This document shows, piece after piece, positions 17,222-25,698 of a stretch of 64,000 bases of DNA. The translations under genes were made by a program, and so were the position numbers. Each line of letters starts with the position of its first letter. The first letter of the stretch is position 1. This DNA comes from Parabacteroides sp. TM07-1AC (GTDB lineage Bacteria > Bacteroidota > Bacteroidia > Bacteroidales > Tannerellaceae), in the NCBI RefSeq assembly GCF_003480915.1, contig NZ_QUKD01000015.1, positions 365 to 64,364 on the forward strand, given 5' to 3'. A model generated the notes under the pieces. It had not been told where the DNA came from. It did not search any database and saw only the letters and a program-made list of their open reading frames with translations.

Positions 17222-19021
17222 TTATTTGCCTGAAAGTTTTTCTTTCAAAGCAGCCAGTTCTTCAATGTCACCCAGTGTAGTTTTTTCAACCGGACCAGTT
17301 ACCATTGCAGAAGACTCTTCGTTCTTGTTGTTGCGTCTTGCAGCCGGCTTTTTGTCACCTGCAGGAGCATCTTTCTTAGCACCCTTCTGTTCATCTTCGA
17401 AGATACGGCTATGAGAAAGGATGATACGTTTTGCTTCTTTGTTGAATTCGATTACCTTGAACTGCAGTTTTTCGTCAACAGCAGCCTGAGAACCGTCTTC
17501 TTTTACCAGGTGTTTCGGAGTTGCGAAACCTTCTACACCGTAAGGCAGAGAAACTACAGCGCCCTTATCCAGTACTTCAATGATTGTTCCTTCGTGGATT
17601 GAACCTACTGTAAAGATAGTTTCAAATACATCCCAAGGATTTTCTTCCAGCTGTTTGTGGCCTAAGCTCAAACGACGGTTTTCCTTGTCGATTTCCAGAA
17701 CCTGAACTTCGATTTCTGCACCGATCTGAGTAAATTCGCTCGGGTGTTTGATCTTCTTAGTCCAAGAAAGGTCAGAGATGTGGATCAGTCCGTCTACGCC
17801 TTCTTCGATTTCTACGAATACACCGAAGTTAGTGAAGTTACGTACTTTTGCTGTGTGGCGTGAACCAACCGGGAAACGAGATTCGATATCTTCCCATGGG
17901 TCAGCTTTCAGCTGTTTGATACCCAAAGACATCTTACGTTCGTCACGATCCAAAGTCAGGATAACTGCTTCGATTTCGTCACCAACCTTCATGAAGTCCT
18001 GAGCAGAACGCAGGTGCTGAGTCCAGCTCATTTCTGATACGTGGATCAAACCTTCTACGCCCGGAGCGATTTCGATGAATGCACCGTAGTCAGCCATAAC
18101 AACTACTTTACCTTTTACCTTGTCACCAACCTTCAAGTTAGGATCCAAAGCATCCCAAGGATGCGGAGTCAGTTGTTTCAAGCCCAAAGCGATACGTTTC
18201 TTTTCATCGTCGAAGTCAAGGATAACAACGTTGATCTTCTGATCAAGCTGAACGATTTCTTCCGGATGAGAAACACGGCCCCAAGAAAGGTCTGTGATGT
18301 GGATCAAACCGTCTACGCCACCCAGGTCGATGAATACACCGTAAGAAGTGATGTTCTTAACAGTTCCTTCCAGTACCTGTCCTTTTTCCAGTTTAGAGAT
18401 AATGTCTTTCTTCTGTGCTTCAAGCTCTGCTTCGATAAGAGCCTTGTGAGATACAACAACGTTTTTGAATTCCTGGTTGATCTTCACGATCTTGAATTCC
18501 ATTGTCTTTCCTACGAATACATCATAATCGCGGATCGGTTTAACGTCGATCTGAGAACCCGGTAAGAATGCTTCGATACCGAATACGTCAACGATCATAC
18601 CGCCCTTCGTGCGACATTTGATGTAACCTTTAATAATTTCGTCTTTTTCAAGAGCTTCGTTAACACGATCCCAAGAACGTGTAGCGCGAGCTTTCTTGTG
18701 AGAAAGGATCAGCTGTCCTTTTTTGTCTTCCTGGTTTTCGATGTATACTTCTACTTCGTCACCAATTTTCAGATCCGGATTGTAACGGAATTCCGCCATT
18801 GATACAACACCGTCTGATTTGAAACCGATGTTCACTACAACTTCACGTTTGTTCATTGCAGTAACGGTTCCCATAACGACTTCCTTATCCTTTACAGTGT
18901 TCAGGGTTTCGTCATACGTTTTTACAAGGTCGTCCTTGCTTACGTCACCGTAAGTTTCCCCTTTTTCATAGGAGTCCCAGTTGAAATCTTCAACCGGCTG
19001 AATGTTCTTTAAATTTTCCAT
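17222..19021 (-). CDS. rpsA: 30S ribosomal protein S1
   Basis: The 599-residue protein contains six S1 RNA-binding repeats from about residue 43 to 540. Each has the VxGxVxxxxxxGxxVxxGxxGLIHISDLSW pattern (clear at GTVKNITSYGVFIDLGG and AKVRNFTNFGVFVEIEEG). A charged low-complexity tail (KKDAPAGDKKPAARRNNKNEES) follows. S1 binds mRNA at the ribosome. It is especially important in Bacteroidota, where Shine-Dalgarno sites are largely unused; consistent with this, few genes here show one. A full promoter lies at 19097-19126. Confidence 0.97.
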   Translation of the reverse strand: MENLKNIQPVEDFNWDSYEKGETYGDVSKDDLVKTYDETLNTVKDKEVVMGTVTAMNKREVVVNIGFKSDGVVSMAEFRYNPDLKIGDEVEVYIENQEDKKGQLILSHKKARATRSWDRVNEALEKDEIIKGYIKCRTKGGMIVDVFGIEAFLPGSQIDVKPIRDYDVFVGKTMEFKIVKINQEFKNVVVSHKALIEAELEAQKKDIISKLEKGQVLEGTVKNITSYGVFIDLGGVDGLIHITDLSWGRVSHPEEIVQLDQKINVVILDFDDEKKRIALGLKQLTPHPWDALDPNLKVGDKVKGKVVVMADYGAFIEIAPGVEGLIHVSEMSWTQHLRSAQDFMKVGDEIEAVILTLDRDERKMSLGIKQLKADPWEDIESRFPVGSRHTAKVRNFTNFGVFVEIEEGVDGLIHISDLSWTKKIKHPSEFTQIGAEIEVQVLEIDKENRRLSLGHKQLEENPWDVFETIFTVGSIHEGTIIEVLDKGAVVSLPYGVEGFATPKHLVKEDGSQAAVDEKLQFKVIEFNKEAKRIILSHSRIFEDEQKGAKKDAPAGDKKPAARRNNKNEESSAMVTGPVEKTTLGDIEELAALKEKLSGK

Positions 19022-19096
19022 TCTCTAATTGTTAATACTTAAGTTTGTTTTAATTAGTAAGTTAGACATTATGTTGTCATATCTCAAAAATCGGGG

Positions 19097-19126
19097 CAAA
19101 GGTAACGCTTTTTTTCTGATAGACAA
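19097..19126 (-). promoter_or_regulatory. Promoter of rpsA
   Basis: On the minus strand TTG at 19124-19126 and TACCTTTG at 19097-19104 are separated by 19 bases. It lies about 75 bases before the rpsA ATG. Confidence 0.75.
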
Positions 19127-19161
19127 TAGTTTTACTCCTGAAAATACGTTTCCCTTATCTG

Positions 19162-19527
19162 TTATTTCTCTTTACGGAATGCCTTCCTGAATTTATAATC
19201 GAGGAACAGGAGTAACAATGCCAATATACCGATATAGAAATAGAAACCAAAGGCGGAGATATCAATTTTCGGCCAGTTCATCTGCATCCCGGTCGTTTCC
19301 GGTAGCCCTATATAATAAAGAATAGAAATGACAGCCATCCCCAGCATCCCCAGCGAAGCAGCAATGACTGCCGCCAGCCCGAATCGTTCGTTACGTTTCC
19401 TGGCTTTAACCGTTTCGCCGGCTATCTGTTGCATAATTTTCAGACGGAAGGAAGCCGGCAGTTCTTCTTCCGGCATTTGCCTGAACAGTTTCTCCAGTAT
19501 ATCCGGGTTCTTTTTATGATTGTCCAT
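19162..19527 (-). CDS. Probable anti-sigma factor, two transmembrane helices
   Basis: The 121-residue protein begins MDNHKKNPDILEKLFRQMPEEELPASFRLKIMQQI, a soluble helical N-terminus like those of small anti-sigma factors. It has membrane helices at about 47-68 (GLAAVIAASLGMLGMAVISILYY) and 90-110 (FGFYFYIGILALLLLFLDY), and a basic tail. The ATG at 19527 is 2 bases after the stop of the ECF sigma gene (19530), so translation is probably coupled. A longer in-frame reading back to 19887 only runs through the sigma gene in another frame. Family identity is not certain; position and topology support the role. Confidence 0.7.
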   Translation of the reverse strand: MDNHKKNPDILEKLFRQMPEEELPASFRLKIMQQIAGETVKARKRNERFGLAAVIAASLGMLGMAVISILYYIGLPETTGMQMNWPKIDISAFGFYFYIGILALLLLFLDYKFRKAFRKEK

Positions 19528-19529
19528 CT

Positions 19530-20087
19530 TTATTTTTCCTCCATTCCTTTGATTAATAAAAATAACTTTTTCCGTATGCGGTGCAGTTTCACTTTGATGT
19601 TGGATGCACTGAAACCGGTAATGACGGTTAATTCTTCCACCGTCTTTTCTTTCATATAAAAAAGTAGTATCAATGCTCTTTCGTCCGGTGGGAGCAGGGT
19701 CAGGGCTGCTTCCAGCCGGTCGAGTTGTTCGGTCGGTGATACGCTCCCCAGCAGTTCGCTGACAGCCTCTTCCGATACGTTGCTGATCTGTGGCTCTTCG
19801 ATGGCAACGAATTCCTGCTTCTTCCTGCGGAGTTCCGATATAGCCGTATTGTAAGCTATACGGTAGATCCAGGTGGAGAAGCTGCAATCGGCTTTAAACG
19901 ACGGCAAGTTACGAAATACTTTCATAAATACATCCTGCGCCAGTTCTTCCGCATCCTCCTTATTACGTACCATTTTAAGGATTAACGAATGAACCGGACG
20001 GCTGTATTTATCCAGAAGGCAGGCAAAGCAACCTGTATCTCCCGCAACTATTCTTTCTATGTAATATGCGTCGCTATACAACTCCAT
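19530..20087 (-). CDS. ECF RNA polymerase sigma factor, probably self-activating
   Basis: The 185-residue ECF sigma has region 2 (YSRPVHSLILKMVRNKEDAEELAQDVFMKVFRNL, FSTWIYRIAYNTAISELRRKK) and region 4 (LPPDERALILLFYMKEKTVEELTVITGFSASNIKVKLHRIRKKL). It is of the RpoE-like type with DNA-recognition helix ASNIKVKLHRI. A reading from 20114 would begin upstream of its own promoter: TGTAACC (20118-20124) and CGTC (20099-20102) lie on this strand. ATG 20087 (MELYSDAYYIERI) is therefore the better start, giving a leader of only about five bases. The identical element at 32601-32626 suggests a shared regulon. Confidence 0.9.
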   Translation of the reverse strand: MELYSDAYYIERIVAGDTGCFACLLDKYSRPVHSLILKMVRNKEDAEELAQDVFMKVFRNLPSFKADCSFSTWIYRIAYNTAISELRRKKQEFVAIEEPQISNVSEEAVSELLGSVSPTEQLDRLEAALTLLPPDERALILLFYMKEKTVEELTVITGFSASNIKVKLHRIRKKLFLLIKGMEEK

Positions 20088-20098
20088 CCTACCTAATG

Positions 20099-20124
20099 GA
20101 CGCAAGTTCGGCAATTTGGTTACA
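20099..20124 (-). promoter_or_regulatory. ECF-type promoter of the sigma gene
   Basis: On the minus strand the order is TGTAACC, 15 bases, CGTC. This is the classic ECF -35/-10 pair, not the housekeeping TTTG/TAnnTTTG form. The same elements with the same 15-base spacing precede the gene at 32670. Confidence 0.7.
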
Positions 20125-20279
20125 ACTTACAACAATAAAAATATTAAAATCACCATTCATTATTCATTTTTGTGATTTATCTTTCTGATAATAAGAAGAT
20201 TCATGGTATGGGTCCCAAAGAAAATTAAGGAAATGGATAGTCTTTCACTGATTGCCGGTTATGGACCTTTAAAATGGGA

Positions 20280-20335
20280 AACATTCATTCGATAAAGGAT
20301 TGAAATATTGTTTGTTATCCTATCGAATGAATGTT
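20280..20335. repeat. Perfect 15-bp inverted repeat after the left glycan locus
   Basis: AACATTCATTCGATA and TATCGAATGAATGTT are exact inverse copies separated by 26 bases. It lies about 25 bases past the end of the last gene of the locus. No T-run follows on the minus strand, so a simple intrinsic terminator is doubtful; mRNA 3'-end protection is possible. Confidence 0.6.
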
Positions 20336-20360
20336 ATAAATGATTTTTCTGCTTAAACTT

Positions 20361-23342
20361 TTATTTTTTCTCTTTGACGATCAGTAACCAGCCTTTTTTG
20401 CTGCCGACCGGAATACTTTCATTGATACCGAACGTATGTTCTTGCTGGAAGTCTGCTATTTCAGGAGCATATAGTATGGCTTTTGACGGATCGATACCCA
20501 ATGTTATCCAGTTGTAATCCAGCTTGATGGTCTGATCTTTCGTATCAAAATTACCAATAGCCAGTAATGTTTCCTGAGGTTTTACATATACCGTGACTTT
20601 AACGTCCGGATGGTTAGAGCGTACCGGGCAATCATTGTCCCAATAGCCGAGCATATTTGCTTCGGTGATACCGAAGGATTTCCATAAAGCCCATACCGGC
20701 GCAGGTGAGAACTGACCGTATGAATGGCGGGCTGTTGTGCCGTAAACCATACCGAGATACCGGTTGCCTCCATCTTGTAACATTTCGCTCATTTGTCCGA
20801 AAGGAATACCGGAGAAAGTTACGAACCATTCGTCGGGGCGCATCTGGTTGTATTTGAAGCTCTCGCCAAACCAAAGACGATCCACATACGGGAAGAAGTC
20901 TGTGTACTGGTTGGCTGGTCCGATTGAATAACCGGTATTTGAGTGGAGGTCTATCAATGCATTAGGACGATATTGTGCCATGATCTTTTTCATTCGTTTC
21001 ATTACAGTACGGTCGAAGGACACATCATCCATATAGATTCCGTCTATCTGATAGTTTTCGAACATCCAGCGCAATCCTTCCAGATAATAATTTATCCAGC
21101 GGGAGAAACCATTTAATACGAGGGCAGCATCCGAGTGTTGTCCGGGCAGTTCCGTATACCAGGCAGCCTTGTAGTCGTCGATCAGATGTTCGCAATGCCA
21201 GGGGAGGCCGTAACCGACTCCTGCAACGAATATTTCGTGGTTCAGGCTTTTTAATGCATATATTTCGGTAGCATAATTAGTCAGTTCCCGGATCGTGTAG
21301 TAAAGTTTCACTTTCCGATTTGCTTTATGCTGCTCATTAATATATTCTATAAGGGAGTCGCGGACAATGAACGGATAGTTAATTACCGGGTTCAGGTTCT
21401 GCGAGTGGTGGATGTTGGCAACGTTGGCTCCTTCGGTGGCAGCCTGTGCGAAACCGTTCGGGTTGGCATGATAATACCTTTCGGAGAAATGTTTGGACGG
21501 GTTGACGGGCTTGACCGGAGTGACCAGTAATGCGAACTCAAAGTCTTTTGGAACCGAGCCGAGCGTATCTTTTCCAGTCTGTGCGATGACTGTTGTTCCG
21601 TTGACGAGAATATGCCCGTTCCCGTTGTTTGACCATACCGGGGTAGCTGCCGGTTTATAGTCGTTGATCAGCGGACCGTGGTAAGTGCCGCCTCGGAATT
21701 CTACATGTAGTCCGGACTTTGGACCTCCCATCCAATAACTATCCCACGGACCTTTCCAGTCCCATGTATAATGTTCCGGGTGTTTTCCGCCACTATAACC
21801 GGTTCCCATGAAATATTCCGAAGAAACGGAGGCATAATCGGTTATCAGTTTGATGTTGTTTACGATCATTTCGTGTGCGGCAGAGACTTTCAGGTGGTAA
21901 CGGATGTATCCGTCGTATTCCATATAAGCCTTACAATCGAAGCTGATATCGTTCTGAGTGGAGGATGCAGTCCATGAAACCAAGCCATCTGCTTCTTTTT
22001 TTAGGCGGATGTTTTCACTGTTAAAGGTAACGGGACCTTGTGATGTCTCGACGATGAAACTGAATGGTTTTCTTATGATCGGTCGGTTATTTATTTCGAT
22101 TGCTTCCGGCAGTCCGTTCCCGTCTATTGTCAGATATTTATCAGTAGCGGTGATTCGGTTGTCGGTTACCTGCATTGCTGTGTAAGGTGTTACCGGCAGA
22201 TTGTCGGTTCCGATCGTGGAGTTCAGCCATCTGAGGCGTGAATGACGCCAGAGTTCTCCATCTCCTTTGTCAGTCAGGAAATCATTAGTTACTTGAAGGT
22301 TTATCCGGATTGTCTGGGGGGCTGCATTATCGGAGGTCAGGGTTACTGTACCCTGATAATTCCCTGGACTGGCATTTTCCGGTATTTGTAGTCCGCACCA
22401 TAGTGCTTGTATATGACCGGCGGGAATATTTACCGTGAATCGGATCGGATTACCGTCCCAGTTGATGCCTTCCTGGTTGAAACAGGTTGCTTCCGATGCC
22501 CGGATGATATGGCTGCCGGAAGCGAAATCACTGAAGGAAAGCCGGATATTGTTCAGCTCTTTTTGTGCTGCCCAAACACCAATTTGCCAGGTATAGTATT
22601 CGTTTTTGATTGCCATACCGGAGAATTCGGAAGAAGAACCTTTTTCTATCCATCGTACCGGAAGCCTTTTGGACAGGCGGATCGGAAATGCTCTGTCTTC
22701 CGGAAAGATAAGGAAGCCGTCCTGAGCTTGTTTTGCTAAGACTTGTTCCTCTTCGCTGGTAGCGATGAGTCCCATCGGGGTGAAAAAATCGAATTCCGAA
22801 CGGCTTTCGAATTGTTTGACTTTAACCTGCGGGAGGGTTGATTGGTTTTTATTGACATTTGCTTTCCAGTCGGCATCGGCAATCTCTTCCGGTGGCAAAT
22901 AATCGTTCCAGGGTTTACCATAACGGGCATCGTCAGATCCTTTCCTGAATTTATAAGGCAGATAATAGATATAGTATTCGCCTGCTTCCCGAGGTTGAAA
23001 AGCTATTTTCCCTGTTTCCGGAGTGAGTTCCAGTACGGTAACGTTCCGGATGTTTTCTCCTGTCCGGGCATTGGTGACAATAATCCGTTTGGTTTCCGGC
23101 CGCATATCCGGTCGCCGCCAGGGGAGGGTTGCAATGACAGCGTCGGCTTGTATGTCACTGACCAAAACGACGGCGCGATGGTTTCCGGATCCATCCACAT
23201 CCCAGGGTGTTTGTGTGATGACAAAAGGAATACCGTCTGGCGAAAATTCCTGGTACTGGCTTTTCCCATCCGGGAAGGATGCCCGATTCGAGCATCCTCC
23301 CAGTGTGGTGATCAATGTGATCAATAAAAGAGTTTTTTTCAT
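20361..23342 (-). CDS. Lipoprotein glycoside hydrolase, GH123/DUF6067-like
   Basis: The 993-residue lipoprotein has signal MKKTLLLITLITTLGGC (Cys17). An ATG 21 bases upstream adds residues before the signal and is not used. Beta-sandwich modules occupy the first 500 or so residues. A TIM-barrel-like part follows, with WMFENYQIDGIYMDDVSFDR and PNALIDLHSNTGYS, where acidic residues typical of a glycosidase active site sit at strand ends, and then a C-terminal beta domain. This layout recalls the GH123 N-terminal (DUF6067) family, which includes beta-N-acetylgalactosaminidases, but family and substrate are held loosely. It is the last gene of the left glycan locus, directly downstream of the GH110-like gene. 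Confidence 0.65.
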   Translation of the reverse strand: MKKTLLLITLITTLGGCSNRASFPDGKSQYQEFSPDGIPFVITQTPWDVDGSGNHRAVVLVSDIQADAVIATLPWRRPDMRPETKRIIVTNARTGENIRNVTVLELTPETGKIAFQPREAGEYYIYYLPYKFRKGSDDARYGKPWNDYLPPEEIADADWKANVNKNQSTLPQVKVKQFESRSEFDFFTPMGLIATSEEEQVLAKQAQDGFLIFPEDRAFPIRLSKRLPVRWIEKGSSSEFSGMAIKNEYYTWQIGVWAAQKELNNIRLSFSDFASGSHIIRASEATCFNQEGINWDGNPIRFTVNIPAGHIQALWCGLQIPENASPGNYQGTVTLTSDNAAPQTIRINLQVTNDFLTDKGDGELWRHSRLRWLNSTIGTDNLPVTPYTAMQVTDNRITATDKYLTIDGNGLPEAIEINNRPIIRKPFSFIVETSQGPVTFNSENIRLKKEADGLVSWTASSTQNDISFDCKAYMEYDGYIRYHLKVSAAHEMIVNNIKLITDYASVSSEYFMGTGYSGGKHPEHYTWDWKGPWDSYWMGGPKSGLHVEFRGGTYHGPLINDYKPAATPVWSNNGNGHILVNGTTVIAQTGKDTLGSVPKDFEFALLVTPVKPVNPSKHFSERYYHANPNGFAQAATEGANVANIHHSQNLNPVINYPFIVRDSLIEYINEQHKANRKVKLYYTIRELTNYATEIYALKSLNHEIFVAGVGYGLPWHCEHLIDDYKAAWYTELPGQHSDAALVLNGFSRWINYYLEGLRWMFENYQIDGIYMDDVSFDRTVMKRMKKIMAQYRPNALIDLHSNTGYSIGPANQYTDFFPYVDRLWFGESFKYNQMRPDEWFVTFSGIPFGQMSEMLQDGGNRYLGMVYGTTARHSYGQFSPAPVWALWKSFGITEANMLGYWDNDCPVRSNHPDVKVTVYVKPQETLLAIGNFDTKDQTIKLDYNWITLGIDPSKAILYAPEIADFQQEHTFGINESIPVGSKKGWLLIVKEKK

Positions 23343-23367
23343 AGGATTTATTATTAAGTGCATAGAT

Positions 23368-25215
23368 CTACCAGAGATGATAGGTATTAATATCTTTCAG
23401 AAAATCGATGTTGAAGAGTTCTTTCTTTGCTACTTTTACATCTGATTTCTTCATATGTTCGATCAGTATATCCCGGGTGGTGTACGCTTTATCTATTTTG
23501 TTGTCTTTGATGACGACATTCCGGCAACCATCCAGCAAGAAAGCGGATTGTTGCCAAGCGTAGGGCTTGTAAGTATATGTCTTTATGATTTCATTGCCGG
23601 TGAATGAAAGATTTCTTACGGAACGAGCACGTACGAGCGGTGCGTCGAAGACCTTAAAGACATTATCCCGGATGTAAATGTTCTTATGATACGGTTCGGC
23701 TTGGGCATCTTGCGGCTTATGGGAAGGTGTGATGGTAATAACCGCTTCCCCCCATTCGCCACGGCTTCCGTGAGCATTTCCGGAAGTGAGGCAGTCTTCG
23801 AATACATTGTTTCGTATCTGCATATTGTTGTTTGCTCCCGATTCGTACCAATAATCCATGTCACCTTCAATAAGAATAGCTGTTCCTGCACTGCGGAAGT
23901 AGTTGTTCTCTATAATGACTTCTTTCGGTGTCGTTACGAGAATCCCTCTTGCCCGGTGTCGTTTTAGTATTTTGCAGTTCCTTAACTCCAGACCTGCTAC
24001 CCAGGTTTTATTCTCCGTGAAGTCACCAACCTGGATACCTTTCGGAATAGGTTGGGTAAACGAAATCTGAAAGCCGGTGACTTTACCGTCTTCTTTGATC
24101 GGGGTGATGGATTCTACGATACGGACTTCTTCCCGTTGGGCTGTTTCGTGTTTAATAAACCACATCTCATCGTTCGGGGTGGTATATCGTCCGTCTGTTT
24201 TTACTTCGATTGTCTTTTCATCCGGAATGTTCATGATAATGACACTACGGCCATGCACGTTGATAAAGTCGTCTCCCTGCCCGGTATGTGCACAATTCTC
24301 CACTTTAATAACTCCCTTACAGTTGACGAAGTGTGAAGCGTCAGCAATAATGCTGAATACACGACCTTTGGCATCGTTTACCATCATGGAGGCATTATCC
24401 ATTGTAATATTTTCCGTCCGTTCTCCCAATACGCCGTGGCTCAGACAATGATAAATCTGAAGGTCTTTCAAGACAATGTCCCGGCTGTTCCGAATATGGA
24501 ATCCGACGATGGCGTAACGGGCATGAAACAGGGAAACGAAGGTACCACTTTCGGGTTTCATAGGTGTTTTCCCGTGAAAGCGTACGATTCCTCCCCCCAG
24601 TTCTTCGGCTTCCTGTTCGAATATATTACCAAGCGGGCTATCCCAACTATTGTAGACGATCTCTTTGTTTGTTTTGTCGTATAGATTATTGTATACGTTC
24701 AGAACCGGAAGCTTCCAGCCTTCGCCGAGGAAAAGAATTTTTTTGTTCTCGATCACATAAGGATAGCTTTTTCGGTCTATTTTTACATCCAGATATGTAT
24801 CTGTCGACTTAGTAATTTCCGCTTGGGATATCAGTGGCCTGTCCCAGTCGACCGAGAAGTTTTTGAATAGGATATTGAAACAGGAGTCGACATGGGCTAT
24901 TTCCATCCAGCCGTGGAATATGAACTCTGAACCATTCCCGTCTATTGTCAGGTCATTCATCTTTTGCAGGTCGAATCCGATACTGTCAGTCTTGTCTGCA
25001 TAGCGGGTAGGCCAGAAATCATAGCGTCCTTCGGGAAAGCTGATGACTATGTCTGATTTATCTTTACAGTATTCCAACGCCTGTTTTACGGCAGGCATTA
25101 CATCGGTCTGTGAGTTTGGTATCGCACCGAAACGAGTGATTGGTATTACTTCCTGTGCTGATGCCGGGATGGTGGCCAGACTGATCAGGAGGAACCATAA
25201 GAATTTGAGTTTCAT
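23368..25215 (-). CDS. GH110-like alpha-1,3-galactosidase (right-handed beta-helix)
   Basis: The 615-residue secreted protein has signal MKLKFLWFLLISLATIPASAQ, then PITRFGAIPNSQTDVMPAVKQAL, the usual entry to a right-handed parallel beta-helix. Segments GFDLQKMNDLTIDGNGSEFIFHG, NFSVDWDRPLISQAEI and HTGQGDDFINVHGR agree with what I recall of Bacteroides GH110 alpha-1,3-galactosidases, including the Asp pair in GQGDDFINVHG. Length also fits. GH110 enzymes release alpha-1,3-linked galactose from blood-group B or linear alpha-Gal epitopes; activity here is inferred. It begins just under 100 bases after the small lipoprotein gene of the locus and is followed at once by the GH123-like gene. Confidence 0.78.
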   Translation of the reverse strand: MKLKFLWFLLISLATIPASAQEVIPITRFGAIPNSQTDVMPAVKQALEYCKDKSDIVISFPEGRYDFWPTRYADKTDSIGFDLQKMNDLTIDGNGSEFIFHGWMEIAHVDSCFNILFKNFSVDWDRPLISQAEITKSTDTYLDVKIDRKSYPYVIENKKILFLGEGWKLPVLNVYNNLYDKTNKEIVYNSWDSPLGNIFEQEAEELGGGIVRFHGKTPMKPESGTFVSLFHARYAIVGFHIRNSRDIVLKDLQIYHCLSHGVLGERTENITMDNASMMVNDAKGRVFSIIADASHFVNCKGVIKVENCAHTGQGDDFINVHGRSVIIMNIPDEKTIEVKTDGRYTTPNDEMWFIKHETAQREEVRIVESITPIKEDGKVTGFQISFTQPIPKGIQVGDFTENKTWVAGLELRNCKILKRHRARGILVTTPKEVIIENNYFRSAGTAILIEGDMDYWYESGANNNMQIRNNVFEDCLTSGNAHGSRGEWGEAVITITPSHKPQDAQAEPYHKNIYIRDNVFKVFDAPLVRARSVRNLSFTGNEIIKTYTYKPYAWQQSAFLLDGCRNVVIKDNKIDKAYTTRDILIEHMKKSDVKVAKKELFNIDFLKDINTYHLW

Positions 25216-25310
25216 GATCGTAAGTTTAATGAATTTAGCAAAGAAGTTGCCTTAAAGGTAGTTATGTTTCTACAGAATAAGGCAACTTCCGGTGTGATAT
25301 TAGAATTTTA

Positions 25311-25682
25311 TCAGAAAGAAACCGATATTGTCCAGGTCTGTTTAGTAGTACGGTTTCCGGCTATGAGCGTGTAGCTTACCGGACTGGAAAAATCTGTGTA
25401 GGTTCCCATGATCGGCTCGATCACAACACCTTCTGAAACGGCGGCGCGAGGAACGAGCCTGTTTAGGCTTGTTCCCGGAGTTGCCTTGACGGTGATGGTA
25501 CCGGTTTCGCTGTCTATTTTACTTTCTATGACTACGTTTTCCCCTTTTTCATTCAATAAACTGAAAGCGGTGATATCAGTCTTGTTACTGTCGCTGGAAG
25601 GATATGCATACAAATCTGTTTTGTCGCATGACGTGCCCACGACAATAAGGAATAGCATGATTATATACTTGAAGATTTTCAT
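25311..25682 (-). CDS. Small surface lipoprotein of the glycan locus
   Basis: The 123-residue lipoprotein has signal MKIFKYIIMLFLIVVGTSC (Cys19) followed by DKTDLYAYPSSDSNKTDITAFSLLNEKGENVVIES, then a beta-sandwich-like domain ending TTKQTWTISVSF. This is like DUF5018-type or BACON-like Ig modules of Bacteroidota. It sits directly after susD (16 bases), where surface glycan-binding lipoproteins usually lie, but it is far shorter than a typical one. Glycan binding is a guess. Confidence 0.65.
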   Translation of the reverse strand: MKIFKYIIMLFLIVVGTSCDKTDLYAYPSSDSNKTDITAFSLLNEKGENVVIESKIDSETGTITVKATPGTSLNRLVPRAAVSEGVVIEPIMGTYTDFSSPVSYTLIAGNRTTKQTWTISVSF

Positions 25683-25698
25683 AATTCTAAGATTTAAA